Shown here one piece after another: positions 1 through 7,828 of a DNA stretch of 64,000 nucleotides (position 1 is the first letter of the stretch; each line of letters starts with the position of its first letter). Both the position numbers and the translations under genes were made by a program. The stretch comes from Nocardia sp. NBC_01329 (GTDB taxonomy: Bacteria > Actinomycetota > Actinomycetes > Mycobacteriales > Mycobacteriaceae). Under the pieces are notes generated by a model, which saw only the letters and a list, made by a program, of their open reading frames with translations, did not search any database and had not been told where the DNA came from. The stretch is from NCBI RefSeq assembly GCF_035956715.1, contig NZ_CP108381.1, forward strand, positions 1,922,001-1,986,000, read 5' to 3'.

Positions 1-1881
1 GGAGCTACGCTGATTCTCGCCCCTGCCTCGGTGGGCGCGGTGACCGGGCTCGCCCGGTTGGTTCACGCGGAACACATCACCCATGCCGCCACCACTCCCT
101 CGGTGCTGGCCGCGGCCGACCCCGACGGACTCGAGACCGTGTTCCTCGGCGGCGAGTCGCTTTCAGCGGAGCTGGCGGCCCGATGGGCTCCTGGCCGTAC
201 CGTGATCAACTGCTACGGCACCACCGAAACCACTGTCATCAGCTGCGTCGGCGGTCCGTTGGCCACTGTCGACGGTGGCCCGATTCCCATGGGTGGCCCC
301 GCCCGCGGGTTCTCCGCCGTCGTGCTCGATCGCTTGCTGCGTCCGGTTCCGGCCGGCGTGATCGGTGAGCTGTACTTGTCCGGGCCGGGGCTCGCGCGCG
401 GATATCATCGACGTCCGGCGACGACGGCAATCCGATTCGTCGCCGCTCCCCACGGACCGCCCGGGACACGGATGTATCGCACCGGTGACCTGGTCTCCTG
501 GACCGCGGACCGGGCCCTGCAATTCAGCGGCCGCGGCGACGGGCAACTCGAAGTCCAGGGCAACCGTGTCGAACCCGGCGAGGTCGAAGCCGCGTTGTGC
601 GATCACCCCGACGTCAGCCAGGCCGCGGCCACCGTGCACACCGGCCCCGACGGTACGGACCGACTGGTCGGCTATATCGTTCCCGCCCCGCTCACCACAC
701 CCGATACCGCCGCGATGCCCGCCTTCCTCGCGACCCGGTTGCCCACCCAGATGATCCCCACCACCGTTCTCGTCCTGGACCGGATTCCGCTCACCGCTGC
801 CGGCAAAATCGACTACCGTGCACTACCCCCACCGGACCGGCCGTCTCCCCGCTTCCGGCCGCCGTCCACACCGCTGGAAACCGCTGTGTGCGAAGCCTTC
901 ACCGCGGTCCTCCACATGGACCGGGCCGGTCTCGACGATGCCTTTTTCGCCGCAGGGGGCAACTCCCTGACCGCCGTCCGGCTGGTGGCACGGCTGGAGG
1001 AGTCGACGGGAGTGAATGTGCCGATTCAGTGGGTCTTCACCGACCCCACACCGCAATCGCTGGCCCAGCGCATCGAGACGCGGCGCCGTGGCGTCGAGGA
1101 GCGGGAACCCGACGACGCGCTCGCGGTTCTGCTCCCGCTGCGCGCCGCAGGTACCGAGCCGGCACTGTTCTGCGTCCATCCGACCATCGGAACCGCCTGG
1201 GGTTTCAGCGGTCTCGTGCAGCATCTCGGGCCGGAACGTCCCGTCCACGGGCTGCAATTCCCGGCGCTGACCGAGCCGGCCGGCCGGTTCGCGACGCTGG
1301 GTCGAGTCGCCGCCCGATATGTCGCGGAGATCCGGACCGCTCAGCCCCACGGCCCCTATCACTTGCTCGGCTACTCGCTGGGCGGCACCATCGCGCACGA
1401 GATCGCCGTGCAACTTCGCCGCGAGGGCGACATCGTCGCCACCCTCGCCATGATGGACACCCGCCTCGTCGATGCTCGCAGTGTCCGCGTTCCCGCCCTC
1501 GCGGACATACTCGCCGAGTTCGGCGTCGCCTCTTCCCGTATCCCCGCAGACCTCACCGTGGAGGCCGCCACCGACCTGCTGCACGCGCAGGGTGGGCTCC
1601 TCACCGCCCTGAGCCCCGGCCATCTGGAGATCCTGTATGACGGCTGCACCCAGCTCATCGAGCTCACCCGAGATCACCTCCCCGCAGTTTTCGACGGTGA
1701 TCTGCTCTACTTCCGTGCCGCCCTCGACCATGCGGACGCCGGTTCCTCTCCGGCCTTCGCATGGAAGGAATACGTCACCGGCACCATCACCGAACACAGC
1801 ATTTCCGCCCGGCACGAACAGATGACCGACCCCGAGGTGCTCCGCGCGATCGCCCTCGTATTGAACGGGTATCTCCGCTGA
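1..1881 (+). CDS. Nonribosomal peptide synthetase, C-terminal part (A-T-TE), 5' end outside window
   Basis: The reading frame is open from base 1, so the N-terminal part of the synthetase is missing. Numbering from the in-frame GTG at 31, the adenylation domain shows core motifs NCYGTTETT (A5), GELYLSGPG (A6), YRTGDLV (A7), GRGDGQLEVQGNRVEPGEVE (A8) and PLTAAGKIDYRAL (A10). A carrier domain follows with GGNSL; Ser312 is the expected phosphopantetheine site. Residues about 370-616 form an alpha/beta-hydrolase thioesterase with GYSLGG (nucleophile Ser449), so this is the chain-terminating module, releasing the peptide by hydrolysis or cyclisation. The substrate-specifying residues lie partly outside the window, so the amino acid cannot be predicted. 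A small protein gene follows 49 bases later on the same strand. Confidence 0.93.
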   Translation, partial: GATLILAPASVGAVTGLARLVHAEHITHAATTPSVLAAADPDGLETVFLGGESLSAELAARWAPGRTVINCYGTTETTVISCVGGPLATVDGGPIPMGGPARGFSAVVLDRLLRPVPAGVIGELYLSGPGLARGYHRRPATTAIRFVAAPHGPPGTRMYRTGDLVSWTADRALQFSGRGDGQLEVQGNRVEPGEVEAALCDHPDVSQAAATVHTGPDGTDRLVGYIVPAPLTTPDTAAMPAFLATRLPTQMIPTTVLVLDRIPLTAAGKIDYRALPPPDRPSPRFRPPSTPLETAVCEAFTAVLHMDRAGLDDAFFAAGGNSLTAVRLVARLEESTGVNVPIQWVFTDPTPQSLAQRIETRRRGVEEREPDDALAVLLPLRAAGTEPALFCVHPTIGTAWGFSGLVQHLGPERPVHGLQFPALTEPAGRFATLGRVAARYVAEIRTAQPHGPYHLLGYSLGGTIAHEIAVQLRREGDIVATLAMMDTRLVDARSVRVPALADILAEFGVASSRIPADLTVEAATDLLHAQGGLLTALSPGHLEILYDGCTQLIELTRDHLPAVFDGDLLYFRAALDHADAGSSPAFAWKEYVTGTITEHSISARHEQMTDPEVLRAIALVLNGYLR

Positions 1882-1930
1882 GTCTCCACTTCCCGCAGCG
1901 GAGCACCACCTCAGCAAGGACAGGCTGCTC

Positions 1931-2605
1931 ATGGAAACGAACCGCATGCTCGGAAGACGTTCCGGCGTAGTTCCGGTCAACCTTTTCGCTGCCGAATCGG
2001 AAGCTGGGGCCGCGGAGTACCCGTCGGCGGCCGAGCTACGGCAGTGGGCTCGTGAGCACCTGTGCCGAGCCCACCCGGATCTCGGTCGACCGGGTCCCGT
2101 CTGCCCCTATATGAGCCATGCCATCGCACACCGGTTCCTCTGGGCCGTTTTCGTCGGAGGTCGCGATATCGAGGTGCGACGCATCGTGGACATCGTCGAT
2201 GATCTGTACGACCTGTTCCCGCTCCTGCCACCGCGGGATCCACCCGATTCGCAGTTCAGGGCGGTCCTCGCGGTGTTTCCGGAACTCATCGATCATGCAG
2301 CGCTCGACACCGTTCAACGTGACCTGAAAACCGGATTCGTCACCAAAGGTCTGATGCTCGGCCAGTTCTATCCGGGATGTACTTATTCCGGACTGCACAA
2401 TCCGGCCTTCCCGGCGCTCGACGCGCCCCTGCCGATACTGGCCATCCGCCATATGGCCCCCACCGATTACCCGTTCCTCGAGTCCCGCCACGAATGGATC
2501 GACGCCTACCTCCGGATCTTCGCGCCCGCTATCCCCGATTTCGTCACCAAAGCCATGTCCGGCCAGCTCGTGCGCGCATCCGCTTCCCCGGAAGACGCCC
2601 CGTGA
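1931..2605 (+). CDS. Conserved hypothetical protein, probably DUF6875 family, linked to NRPS
   Basis: 224 residues, soluble, with no signal peptide or membrane segment. A CPYMSHAIAH segment near residue 58 and a long acidic helix (VDIVDDLYDLFPLL) resemble the DUF6875 proteins that often sit beside peptide synthetase or siderophore genes in actinomycetes. This assignment is from memory of the family and is not certain. No catalytic motif is recognised. The start is the ATG preceded by AAGGA at ten bases; an in-frame ATG five codons later is possible. Position and orientation suggest co-transcription with the upstream synthetase and a supporting role in the same product pathway (inference). Confidence 0.75.
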   Translation: METNRMLGRRSGVVPVNLFAAESEAGAAEYPSAAELRQWAREHLCRAHPDLGRPGPVCPYMSHAIAHRFLWAVFVGGRDIEVRRIVDIVDDLYDLFPLLPPRDPPDSQFRAVLAVFPELIDHAALDTVQRDLKTGFVTKGLMLGQFYPGCTYSGLHNPAFPALDAPLPILAIRHMAPTDYPFLESRHEWIDAYLRIFAPAIPDFVTKAMSGQLVRASASPEDAP

Positions 2606-3111
2606 TGTCGTCCATCCTGTCGACGGCAGGCGGCGGGTCACCGAGCCGGATCGGCTGCGTCCAGGGGTGTTCCGGCGCGCATCACCGGAAGCACAACACT
2701 GCTTCGAGGATCGGGGTCACCACTGCGGCTGCGACCGCGAGGGCCATCGAGATCACACCCGAGGCTGTGGGTCTCGCAGGGTTCGTGCGGAAGGTGACCC
2801 CGGACGAGGGGTGACGACTGCAGGAGGTCGCCAAGACGAGCCGGCAACCGGTCAGGACCCGTCGCGCGATTGTGGTGTCGGCCTCAGCGCAGCATCGAGC
2901 CGTTCCGGCGATAGCGAGGTCGATGATCGGACGACGCGCCCACGAGCCGATTGGTCGGGCCGGTGAAGGGCCATGAACAACGGACGCGGCGCACGACAGT
3001 GATTGCCGAAACCTATTATGCAACGAGTTGCACAAAAGCGGTTCGGGAAATACCGTGAACCCACTGCTACTCGCGGCGCGTCGCGCCGCTCGTCCCTCTC
3101 GGAGGTTTCCC
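2606..3111. other. Intergenic region without a recognised gene
   Basis: About 500 bases between the NRPS-linked gene and the nitronate monooxygenase. Both strands carry only open frames with poor coding character and no domain I recognise. The only structured element is the inverted repeat just upstream of the monooxygenase, listed separately. A minus-strand frame ending in a hydrophobic alanine/valine stretch was considered but is not supported. Confidence 0.5.
3019..3032. promoter_or_regulatory. Perfect inverted repeat, candidate operator of nitronate monooxygenase
   Basis: TGCAAC-GA-GTTGCA is a perfect 6-2-6 inverted repeat 80 bases upstream of the monooxygenase ATG, inside an AT-richer stretch that could be its promoter. 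Its symmetry suggests a dimeric repressor. The nearby PadR gene is one candidate binder, although classic PadR sites have ATGT/ACAT arms, so the partner is open. Confidence 0.45.
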
Positions 3112-4107
3112 ATGGCTCTTCCGCTGTGGCTGTCCAGCCGCCTGACCCTGCCGGTCGTCGGTTCGCCGATGTTCATCGCCTCAGGTCCCGAACTCGTGAT
3201 CGCCCAGTGCCGCGCCGGAGTGATCGGGTCGTTCCCCGCGCTGAACGCGCGTCCGGCGTCGATGCTGACCGACTGGCTGGCCCGCATCACCGAGGAGAAC
3301 GCGGCCTACCGAGCGGCTGACCCGAACGCCGTCGTGGCGCCGTTCGCGGTGAACCAGATCGTGCACCGCTCCAACGACCGTCTCGAGGCCGATATGACCG
3401 TTATCGTCGAGCACGAGGTGCCGATCGTTATCACCTCGTTGGGTGCGCGTCAGGAGATCAACGACGCGGTCCACTCGTACGGCGGTGTGGTCTTCCACGA
3501 CGTCATCGACGACAGATTCGCGCACAAGGCGATCGAGAAGGGCGCCGACGGTCTCATCGCCGTCGCCGCGGGCGCCGGCGGGCACGCTGGTACCCAGTCG
3601 CCGTTCGCGCTGGTCCAGGAGATCCGTACCTGGTTCGACGGGCCGCTGTTGCTGTCGGGAGCGATCGCCCACGGCCGCTCGATCCTGGCCGCGCAAGCCG
3701 CCGGCGCCGATCTCGCCTATATCGGCTCAGCGTTCTTGTCCACCACCGAAGCCAATGTCGTAGCCGACTACAAACAGATGATCGTGGACTCCGGCGCCGC
3801 CGATATCGTCTACAGCAATCTGTTCACCGGCGTGCACGGAAACTACCTGCGCGGCAGCATCGTTGCCGCGGGCCTCGATCCGGACGAACTGCCACAGTCC
3901 GACCCCTCGAAGATGGACTTCGGATCCGGTGGGATCACAGAAGCCAAGGCATGGAAAGACGTCTGGGGCGCGGGCCAGGGCATCGGCGCAGTCACCGAAC
4001 GCCGTAGTACCGCCGAACTCGTCGCCACCCTGACCGAACAGTACGACCGGGCTCGCCACGATCTCGCCGTCGTTCTCAGCGAGGCAACCGAGCTGCCGGT
4101 GCACTGA
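3112..4107 (+). CDS. Nitronate monooxygenase (2-nitropropane dioxygenase family)
   Basis: 331 residues. FMN-dependent TIM-barrel enzyme of the nitronate monooxygenase family, which oxidises alkyl nitronates to carbonyl compounds and nitrite in the cytoplasm. Visible family features are the N-terminal VVGSPMFIASGPELV segment (phosphate/flavin side), the AVAAGAGGHAGTQSPF segment holding the GGH catalytic region, and the later LLLSGAIAHGRSILAA / GADLAYIGSAFLSTTE flavin-phosphate motifs. The start is the ATG with GGAGG seven bases upstream; a longer frame beginning at 3028 lacks a ribosome site. A putative operator lies upstream. The physiological substrate is unknown; such genes often accompany fatty-acid catabolism, and a crotonase remnant follows directly. 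Confidence 0.9.
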   Translation: MALPLWLSSRLTLPVVGSPMFIASGPELVIAQCRAGVIGSFPALNARPASMLTDWLARITEENAAYRAADPNAVVAPFAVNQIVHRSNDRLEADMTVIVEHEVPIVITSLGARQEINDAVHSYGGVVFHDVIDDRFAHKAIEKGADGLIAVAAGAGGHAGTQSPFALVQEIRTWFDGPLLLSGAIAHGRSILAAQAAGADLAYIGSAFLSTTEANVVADYKQMIVDSGAADIVYSNLFTGVHGNYLRGSIVAAGLDPDELPQSDPSKMDFGSGGITEAKAWKDVWGAGQGIGAVTERRSTAELVATLTEQYDRARHDLAVVLSEATELPVH

Positions 4108-4168
4108 CTCCAGCCCACGTTCGTGAACGATCTAGGCCGGCCGCGGGCCTGGTCTTCGTCCTGTTGCC

Positions 4169-4441
4169 GCGCCCCGTGTCATCGGCTCCGCCGAAGCGCT
4201 CTGCCCGGGTCTCGTCCACCGACTCGTGGCCGACAACGCCTTCGACACAACGGGGCGTTCACTGGCCGCCGGGCCCACCGCGGCGCTGGCAGCGATCAAA
4301 GCCGCAGCGAACAACACCAGCGGAACGACCCTCGACTCCGCTCGGGAATTCGAAGCCGACCAGATGATCCGCACCCGCCGCACCCGCGACCACGAGACCG
4401 CAGTGGCAGCGTTTCTCAGCGAGTCCGCCCCCCGCGTTCAC
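4169..4441 (+). pseudogene. Enoyl-CoA hydratase C-terminal remnant
   Basis: One frame reads SAEALCPGLVHRLVADNAF, then LAAGPTAALAAIKAAANN, and closes with RDHETAVAAFLSES. This is the typical C-terminal third of a crotonase-fold enoyl-CoA hydratase, where a GLV-R-VV turn is followed by the helix that moves into the neighbouring subunit. The N-terminal two thirds, including the CoA-binding and oxyanion-hole segments, are absent, and there is no proper start. It is therefore a relic lying between the nitronate monooxygenase and the PadR gene. Confidence 0.7.
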
Positions 4442-4489
4442 CGGCAATCGAGGAACACTCCGCCCGGCCGGTTGTCTACCATACGGGGA

Positions 4490-5068
4490 ATGGCACTGAA
4501 GTTCGCGATTCTTACCGCCCTGACCGAACGCGAATGCAGCGGCTTCGAGCTGGCCAGGCGCTTCGATCGGCTCTACGGATTCTTCTGGTCGGCTTCCCAC
4601 CAGCAAATCTACCGCGAACTCGAGAGGCTCCGCACCACCGGTTGGATCACCGAGGTACCACTACCCGGACGCTCGGAACGTGGCCAACCCAAACGCTTCA
4701 CCATCACCGAATCCGGTACGACCGCTCTACACGAGTGGACCGGCGAAATCGACGAACCCACCCACTCCAGGGAATCGCTCATGGTGAAAACCCGCGCGGC
4801 GGCCTCGGGCGGGGATCTCGACGGGCTCCGGGCGGTCATCGAACACCACCTCGCAGTACACAACGGCAACCTCGGCGAACACACCGAGGTCCAGAACCGC
4901 GACTTCGCTTCGATCGGTACCGACGCCGACGCGCTGCGACACCTCGTCCTCAAAGCCGGCATCGCGATGGAACAGTTCTGGGTCGACTGGTGCCGAGAAG
5001 CCCTCGACACCCTCCACGCGATCCAGGCCCGACCAGCCACAGAACCCAAGCCTCAATTCCACGACTGA
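4490..5068 (+). CDS. PadR family transcriptional regulator
   Basis: 192 residues. The N-terminal winged helix-turn-helix (MALKFAILTALTERECSGFELARRF, then HQQIYRELERLRTTGWI and the wing GQPKRFTITESG) is the PadR signature. The C-terminal half is a helical dimerisation segment of the Vir-like subgroup (PF10400). It is a DNA-binding repressor of the cytoplasm, usually controlling detoxification or transport genes. The start is the ATG at the beginning of the conserved domain; the frame extends upstream only because it is fused to a crotonase remnant. No good ribosome site is seen, so translation may be leaderless. It converges with the imine-reductase-like gene with two bases between stops. Confidence 0.88.
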   Translation: MALKFAILTALTERECSGFELARRFDRLYGFFWSASHQQIYRELERLRTTGWITEVPLPGRSERGQPKRFTITESGTTALHEWTGEIDEPTHSRESLMVKTRAAASGGDLDGLRAVIEHHLAVHNGNLGEHTEVQNRDFASIGTDADALRHLVLKAGIAMEQFWVDWCREALDTLHAIQARPATEPKPQFHD

Positions 5069-5070
5069 GG

Positions 5071-5952
5071 TCACCGGCCTCCGCCGAGTACGGGAACCAG
5101 ACGACCGAGCCCATCGGCGCCGTAACCGGAATCCAAGGCGCGCCGGAACACGTCACCCGATGCGTCGAGTACACCGGTGTCGATTCCGTGGTGTGCGAAT
5201 ATCGTGCGGAGCGTGGTGAAGGCTTCGTAGGCCGACGAGATGGTGGTGTCGTCGGCGGGGTAGTGGTCGGCTTCGACCTGCGCGGCGGTTTGCGCCATCA
5301 GCCCGGGCATCAGCCCGATCAGGGCGGGTGTGAACGGGACGAGCTCGCTGCCCCTGATCCCCTCGGCCTCAGCGAGCGCGATGCCCATTGACACGCCGAA
5401 CAGCGAGAGCCAGAACACCGACACCAGTGCGGCGTCGAACGCGGCGGCGCGTCCGTGGTCCGCGCCCAGATAGGTTCCCTTTTCGGACAGAGCCTTCAAA
5501 GCCGGTTCGGCTGTGCGGTAGCCACTTTCGGATCCCGAGTACAGCAGAAGCGCATCCGGTGTGCCGAGGCCCTGCGGCACCGCCATAACGGCACCGTCCA
5601 CGTAGGAGACGCCGTGGACGTCGGCCCATTCGGCGCGCGCTCTCGACTGCTCCGGGGTCGAGGACGTGAGGTTCACGAGCACCTTTCCGCGCAGTGCCGG
5701 GCCCGCGGCGCTCAACACCTTCGCCACCGCGTCGTCGTCGAGTAACGAGACGACGATCAGGGGCGCGGCGCCGACCGCTTCGGTCACCGACGCCGCGTCC
5801 TTCGCGCCGATCTCGACCAGGGCGTCGGCCTTTGCCGCCGTCCGATTCCACACGGTCGTCGGATGCCCGGCCGCCAAAAATGTCTTCGCGATCGCCGAAC
5901 CCATGAGTCCGAGTCCAAGGACCGTGACGGGCGTGCGTATTCCACTGGACAT
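5071..5952 (-). CDS. NADP-dependent imine reductase-like dehydrogenase (6PGDH / hydroxyisobutyrate dehydrogenase superfamily)
   Basis: 293 residues. An N-terminal Rossmann fold with LGLGLMGSAIAKTFLAAGH and the WNRT strand end, typical of NADPH binders, is followed by VNLTSSTPEQSRARAEWA and YVDGAVMAVPQGLGTPDALLLYSG. These match the imine reductase subgroup more closely than true hydroxyisobutyrate dehydrogenases. The C-terminal helical domain contains DHGRAAAFDAAL, where the subgroup places its active-site Asp or Tyr. It would reduce cyclic imines or a related carbonyl compound. An AGGAGG ribosome site lies six bases from the start. It is divergent from an ArsR regulator with a strong inverted repeat between them, so it is probably the regulated target. 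Confidence 0.85.
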   Translation of the reverse strand: MSSGIRTPVTVLGLGLMGSAIAKTFLAAGHPTTVWNRTAAKADALVEIGAKDAASVTEAVGAAPLIVVSLLDDDAVAKVLSAAGPALRGKVLVNLTSSTPEQSRARAEWADVHGVSYVDGAVMAVPQGLGTPDALLLYSGSESGYRTAEPALKALSEKGTYLGADHGRAAAFDAALVSVFWLSLFGVSMGIALAEAEGIRGSELVPFTPALIGLMPGLMAQTAAQVEADHYPADDTTISSAYEAFTTLRTIFAHHGIDTGVLDASGDVFRRALDSGYGADGLGRLVPVLGGGR

Positions 5953-5966
5953 CTGCGCCTCCTGAT

Positions 5967-5986
5967 TGTTTGAAGAATCTCAAACA
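5967..5986. promoter_or_regulatory. Operator between imine-reductase-like gene and arsR-type gene
   Basis: TGTTTGA-N6-TCAAACA, a perfect 7-6-7 inverted repeat, starts 15 bases from the reductase start codon. A further TCAAAC half site lies near 6005. The geometry fits an ArsR-family dimer, most simply the product of the adjacent divergent gene repressing both promoters. Confidence 0.65.
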
Positions 5987-6035
5987 GATATTGTTGTATG
6001 ATCGTCAAACTGTCAAGACCTGGGGAGGTGTGCGC

Positions 6036-6437
6036 ATGCCCACCGAGTTGTCACACCCGGAGACCGCCGACCTCGAGATCGCGGCGGTCATGCACGCGCT
6101 GTCCGATCCGATCCGACTGCAATTGGTGGCCTGCCTGGCCTGCGACGAGGGCGAGAACTGCGGCGACCTCAGCCGGACCATCGAACTGCACAAGTCCACG
6201 CTCTCGCATCACTACCGCGTGCTGCGTGAAGCGGGTATCACCCGGACGACGGTCGTCGGCCGCACCCGGGTGATGAGCCTGCGCTACGACGACCTACAGG
6301 CCCGGTTCCCGGGGCTGCTGGACGTGGTCTTCCGCGCCTTGGCCGATATCGTCGAGGACGACGGGAAATGGAACGGTTCGCCCGGAGACCGCGCGAAATT
6401 GCTCGCAGCGTTGACACGGCCCGTGGCCTCGGACTGA
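6036..6437 (+). CDS. ArsR family winged-helix regulator
   Basis: 133 residues. The ArsR/SmtB core is visible: MHALSDPIRLQLVACLACDEG, then the recognition helix TIELHKSTLSHHYRVLREAGI and a short wing. Three cysteines (about residues 33, 36 and 42) lie at the end of the first helix pair, so metal or thiol sensing is conceivable, but the classic CxCxDL metal motif is absent. The start ATG has GGGGAGG eight bases upstream; the longer in-frame start at 5970 would run through the operator. It is divergent from the imine-reductase-like gene, with the inverted repeat between them. Confidence 0.88.
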   Translation: MPTELSHPETADLEIAAVMHALSDPIRLQLVACLACDEGENCGDLSRTIELHKSTLSHHYRVLREAGITRTTVVGRTRVMSLRYDDLQARFPGLLDVVFRALADIVEDDGKWNGSPGDRAKLLAALTRPVASD

Positions 6438-6604
6438 CCGAGCCGTCGAACTTCGACGGCCGTCCGCGCTGCGCCCACCCGGAGAGGCCCGACCTCCGAC
6501 CTCGGTGTTTCGCGATGCCGCGGCCGGTGAGTGCTGCCGGGATGACACAGTCGCCCGCGTCGACCAAACTTGAAGGGTTTGGATCACGCGGGAGGAGAGT
6601 CGTC

Positions 6605-7753
6605 GTGACTTCTCGGTATACATCGGCGCTCGAGCGGAATATCGCGGATATGCGCGCTCAACACGAGACCTGGGTTCGCGCGGACCGGCCCTGGTCGTTG
6701 CGGGAACTCTTCAGTACAACCGACTGCGATATCGCAGACTACAGCAGAGAGTTCAGGCCGAGCGAGTTCGGCGAACAGGTATGCAGGGACGTGGAGAAGT
6801 ATTGCCGCGCTCAGGGGATCTGGCTGGAGCCCGGGGGCGCGCACTACAACAGTATGACCCCCTATCTACACCCGGGCCCGGTCAGTGCGGAACGGCTGGC
6901 CACCATCGGCCTGTTCAATGCGATCCTGTTCTGGCTCAACGACACCGTGGGCCGCGAGAAGTTCGGTCATCTGTCCGGTGCCGAACAGGGCCGGGCGCGC
7001 AACGAGCTCGACAGGCTGTGCCGCCTGCTCGAATCGCGCACTGTGCCCGAGGAACCCTCGCCGATCGAAATCGCTACGGCCGACGTCCTCGCCCGGCTCA
7101 CCGCGCAGCATGCGGAACGACAGTGGCTCGACGGGTTCCTGGAATCGACGGTCGAGCATCTACGTACCGCCATCCGGGACCAGAACGCCCGGTCCCGCCG
7201 CGACCTGCTGACGGCGACCGAGTACATCGATCTCCGTGCTCAGGTATCCGGTATGTACCCGGCTATCGCCCTGTGCGAATTCGGACGGGACAGCTATCTG
7301 GACCGGGAGCGACTGGACGCCGTAGGGCTCCTGGACGATCTGCGCCGATTACGGAGGCTCACCGCTGAGATCGGTGCACTGATGAACGATATGTTCTCCT
7401 TCGAGAAGGAGTGCATTGTCGACCGCTCGGATTTCAACCTGATACCGGTATGTCTGCTGAACAGCCCGGGAGCGACACTGGCCGACGCCGTGCACACCGC
7501 CGCCGGCCTGGTCCGTGACAGAATTACCGAGTTCCGCCGACTACACGCGGCGCTCGCCGCGCGCTGTGCCGATCCGGACATCGTGGGCAGCGGCCAGGCG
7601 GCGCCGGTCCGGACCCATCTCGACGATCTCGAGGGCTGTGTCCAGGCCACCTGGGTATGGCAACTGATGACGACCCGGTACAAGGGCGGTGGAATTTTCG
7701 CCGAGAACAATCCCGGCCGACTGGAAAAGGCTCGGTCCGATGAGGAAGGATGA
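6605..7753 (+). CDS. Class I terpene synthase with a modified first metal motif
   Basis: 382 residues, all-helical terpene cyclase. The second metal motif is intact, NDMFSFEKE (Asn261, Ser265, Glu269), and the C-terminal Arg-Tyr pair (RY, 358-359) is present. The usual aspartate-rich first motif is replaced by LNDTVGRE (Asn112-Asp113, Glu117), so the first Asp is Asn. Such an enzyme would ionise a prenyl diphosphate with three magnesium ions and cyclise it; whether the substrate is C15 or C20 cannot be read. The GTG start has GGAGGA eight bases upstream; a longer frame exists but has no ribosome site. No P450 or prenyl transferase flanks it, so the pathway is unknown. Confidence 0.85.
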   Translation: MTSRYTSALERNIADMRAQHETWVRADRPWSLRELFSTTDCDIADYSREFRPSEFGEQVCRDVEKYCRAQGIWLEPGGAHYNSMTPYLHPGPVSAERLATIGLFNAILFWLNDTVGREKFGHLSGAEQGRARNELDRLCRLLESRTVPEEPSPIEIATADVLARLTAQHAERQWLDGFLESTVEHLRTAIRDQNARSRRDLLTATEYIDLRAQVSGMYPAIALCEFGRDSYLDRERLDAVGLLDDLRRLRRLTAEIGALMNDMFSFEKECIVDRSDFNLIPVCLLNSPGATLADAVHTAAGLVRDRITEFRRLHAALAARCADPDIVGSGQAAPVRTHLDDLEGCVQATWVWQLMTTRYKGGGIFAENNPGRLEKARSDEEG

Positions 7754-7828
7754 TCATTCATCGGGGCGGTGACGCTCGACCGGGGTGACGCGGAGCTGCG
7801 GCGGAGTCGAAGCAGCAGATGAAGGGGC

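Noticed and set aside
2682..3290. Minus-strand frame of about 200 codons upstream of the nitronate monooxygenase
   Set aside because: It overlaps the start of the monooxygenase on the other strand, its composition is unlike neighbouring genes, and no domain is recognised.
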